Assembly (NCBI GenBank): GCA_944325025.1
Contig: CALUYN010000008.1
Coordinates: 1 to 64,000, forward strand
DNA: 64,000 bases
Source of the DNA: Candidatus Gastranaerophilales bacterium
Lineage (GTDB): Bacteria > Cyanobacteriota > Vampirovibrionia > Gastranaerophilales > Gastranaerophilaceae
Reading direction: 5' to 3'
The position numbers were made by a program, and so were the translations under genes. This document shows positions 63,266 to 64,000 of this stretch, one piece after another. Below the pieces are notes generated by a model. That model was not told the DNA's origin, ran no database searches, and was given only the letters and a program-made list of their open reading frames with translations. Positions within the stretch are counted from its first letter, which is position 1. Every line of letters begins with the position of its first letter.

Positions 63266-64000
63266 ATGAATATTTTAGCTATCAATTTCGGCGGAATAGG
63301 AGATGAAATATTTTTTCTGCCCGCGCTTATATCTTTAAAAAAAGAATTTCCCGAGTCTAAAATTACTCTTGCACTGGAACCCCGAAGCAAAAGTGTAAAA
63401 GATTTAACTGATATTATAGACGATTTATTTCTTATTGACGTAAAGGGTAAAAATAAATATGCAGAGCTTTTAAAACTTGTGTATCTTGCCCGCAAAGGAC
63501 ATTTTGATATGGTTTTCTCATCCGGCGGAAACAAATTTATCAGTATCCTTTTGACACTAACAGGGATTAAACAACGTTACGGCTATGATACTGGCAAGTT
63601 AAGCCGGATTTTGCTGACAAAAGCAGTTCCTTTAAATAAAAACCAATATGCCTGCGCAATGTATCATGATCTTGTAACACCGGTTACAAACCATAAAACA
63701 TACCTGCCTGAAATAAATGTCGAGCAACAGGAAAAAATTCCAAATTCTGTTTTAATTCACCCCGGCGTGAGCAAAATGAGCGTGCAAAAGGGAATGGTAA
63801 AAACAGTTACAGCCGATGTATGGGCACAGACTGTTGACTTGCTTATAGAAAAAGGCAAGCACGTTATCTTAGCCGGAGGCCCTGATGACAAGGAAGTAAT
63901 AGAAACAATTCTCTCTCACATCACTCTTCACTCTTCACTCTTCACTAATTGTTACGGCAAAACAAAAAGTCTGAAAGATTTGGCTGTTCTTATTGGAAAA
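63266..64000 (+). CDS. Glycosyltransferase family 9 (heptosyltransferase-like), truncated by the window end
   Basis: At least 245 residues, running off the right edge. Begins ATG 63266, MNILAINFGGIGDEIFFLPA, the family 9 GIGD motif, followed by LPALISLKKEFPESKI. The second domain opens LIHPGVSKMSVQKG near residue 160, then AGGPDDKEV. These enzymes add heptose or related sugars to lipopolysaccharide core. It holds the 7-nt repeat at 63921-63947, translated as ITLHSSLFTN. Frame appears intact here. Confidence 0.8.
   Translation, partial: MNILAINFGGIGDEIFFLPALISLKKEFPESKITLALEPRSKSVKDLTDIIDDLFLIDVKGKNKYAELLKLVYLARKGHFDMVFSSGGNKFISILLTLTGIKQRYGYDTGKLSRILLTKAVPLNKNQYACAMYHDLVTPVTNHKTYLPEINVEQQEKIPNSVLIHPGVSKMSVQKGMVKTVTADVWAQTVDLLIEKGKHVILAGGPDDKEVIETILSHITLHSSLFTNCYGKTKSLKDLAVLIGK
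63921..63947 (+). repeat. TTCACTC heptamer tandem repeat in a glycosyltransferase gene
   Basis: About four units of TCACTCT ending TCACTA. Seven is not a multiple of three, so loss or gain of a unit would shift the frame. A degenerate version (four units) lies in the pseudopilin 2 leader on the minus strand. Confidence 0.8.

Overview
The window is AT-rich DNA from a Gram-negative-type bacterium, most likely a gut member of Candidatus Gastranaerophilales (Vampirovibrionia/Melainabacteria, the non-photosynthetic sister of Cyanobacteria). This is inference. It rests on three prepilin-like genes whose N-termini carry the run FTLAEVLITLGIIGVVAA, on atpD-atpC standing alone as a two-gene unit as in cyanobacteria, and on the mix of flagellar-type export genes, type IV pilus genes and envelope glycan genes. 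I saw no tRNA, rRNA, CRISPR array, transposase or prophage.

Layout. 1-5.2 kb: end of an unknown gene, glmS, a secreted M48 peptidase, a secreted two-repeat protein, a zinc phospholipase C-like protein and an unknown protein. 5.2-7.8 kb: clpB. 8-9 kb: prepilin-like gene 1. 9-11.3 kb: a pilT-recO-membrane protein operon. 11.6-18.7 kb: trxB, a secreted protein, pgi, two amino-acid permeases and glyQ. 18.8-25.2 kb: a flagellar-type export/basal-body operon (fliE, fliF, fliG-like, fliH, flhA) ending near yidD. 25.4-30.5 kb: prepilin-like gene 2, a dCMP deaminase, a TupA-type ATP-grasp protein, a glycosyltransferase and purH. 30.8-34.4 kb: five unrecognised proteins, two of which share N- and C-terminal helical modules. 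34.6-40.1 kb: ribosomal protein S1, two small paralogues, valS and fabI. 40.4-46.1 kb: a translocator-like coiled-coil/hydrophobic protein, then a 1309-residue adhesin with a C-terminal PilZ domain. 46.3-50.2 kb: a flippase, rimO, a small HTH protein and an SDR enzyme. 50.3-56.2 kb: pilP-pilQ-pilB-pilC. 56.4-59.4 kb: a uridine kinase-like gene and atpD-atpC. 59.4-60.5 kb: a decayed pilin cassette and prepilin-like gene 3. 60.6-64 kb: a split chromate transporter pair, comM and a truncated family 9 glycosyltransferase.

How it fits together. Most genes build or decorate the cell surface: type IV pilus/secretion machinery with several pseudopilins, a flagellar-type export gate, a large adhesin, and glycan synthesis and flipping. 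The rest is housekeeping.

The strongest novel signal is a family of prepilin-like genes that each carry a 9-10 nt C/G homopolymer a few codons after a well-placed ATG. With the tract lengths seen here, two are out of frame with the prepilin and one is in frame. The tract and a 13-nt flank are conserved in the same chromosomal orientation regardless of gene strand. This looks like a mobile tract element that makes pilin leaders phase-variable. Second is a possible flagellar/type III-like substrate set at 30.8-34.4 kb and 40.4-42.1 kb.
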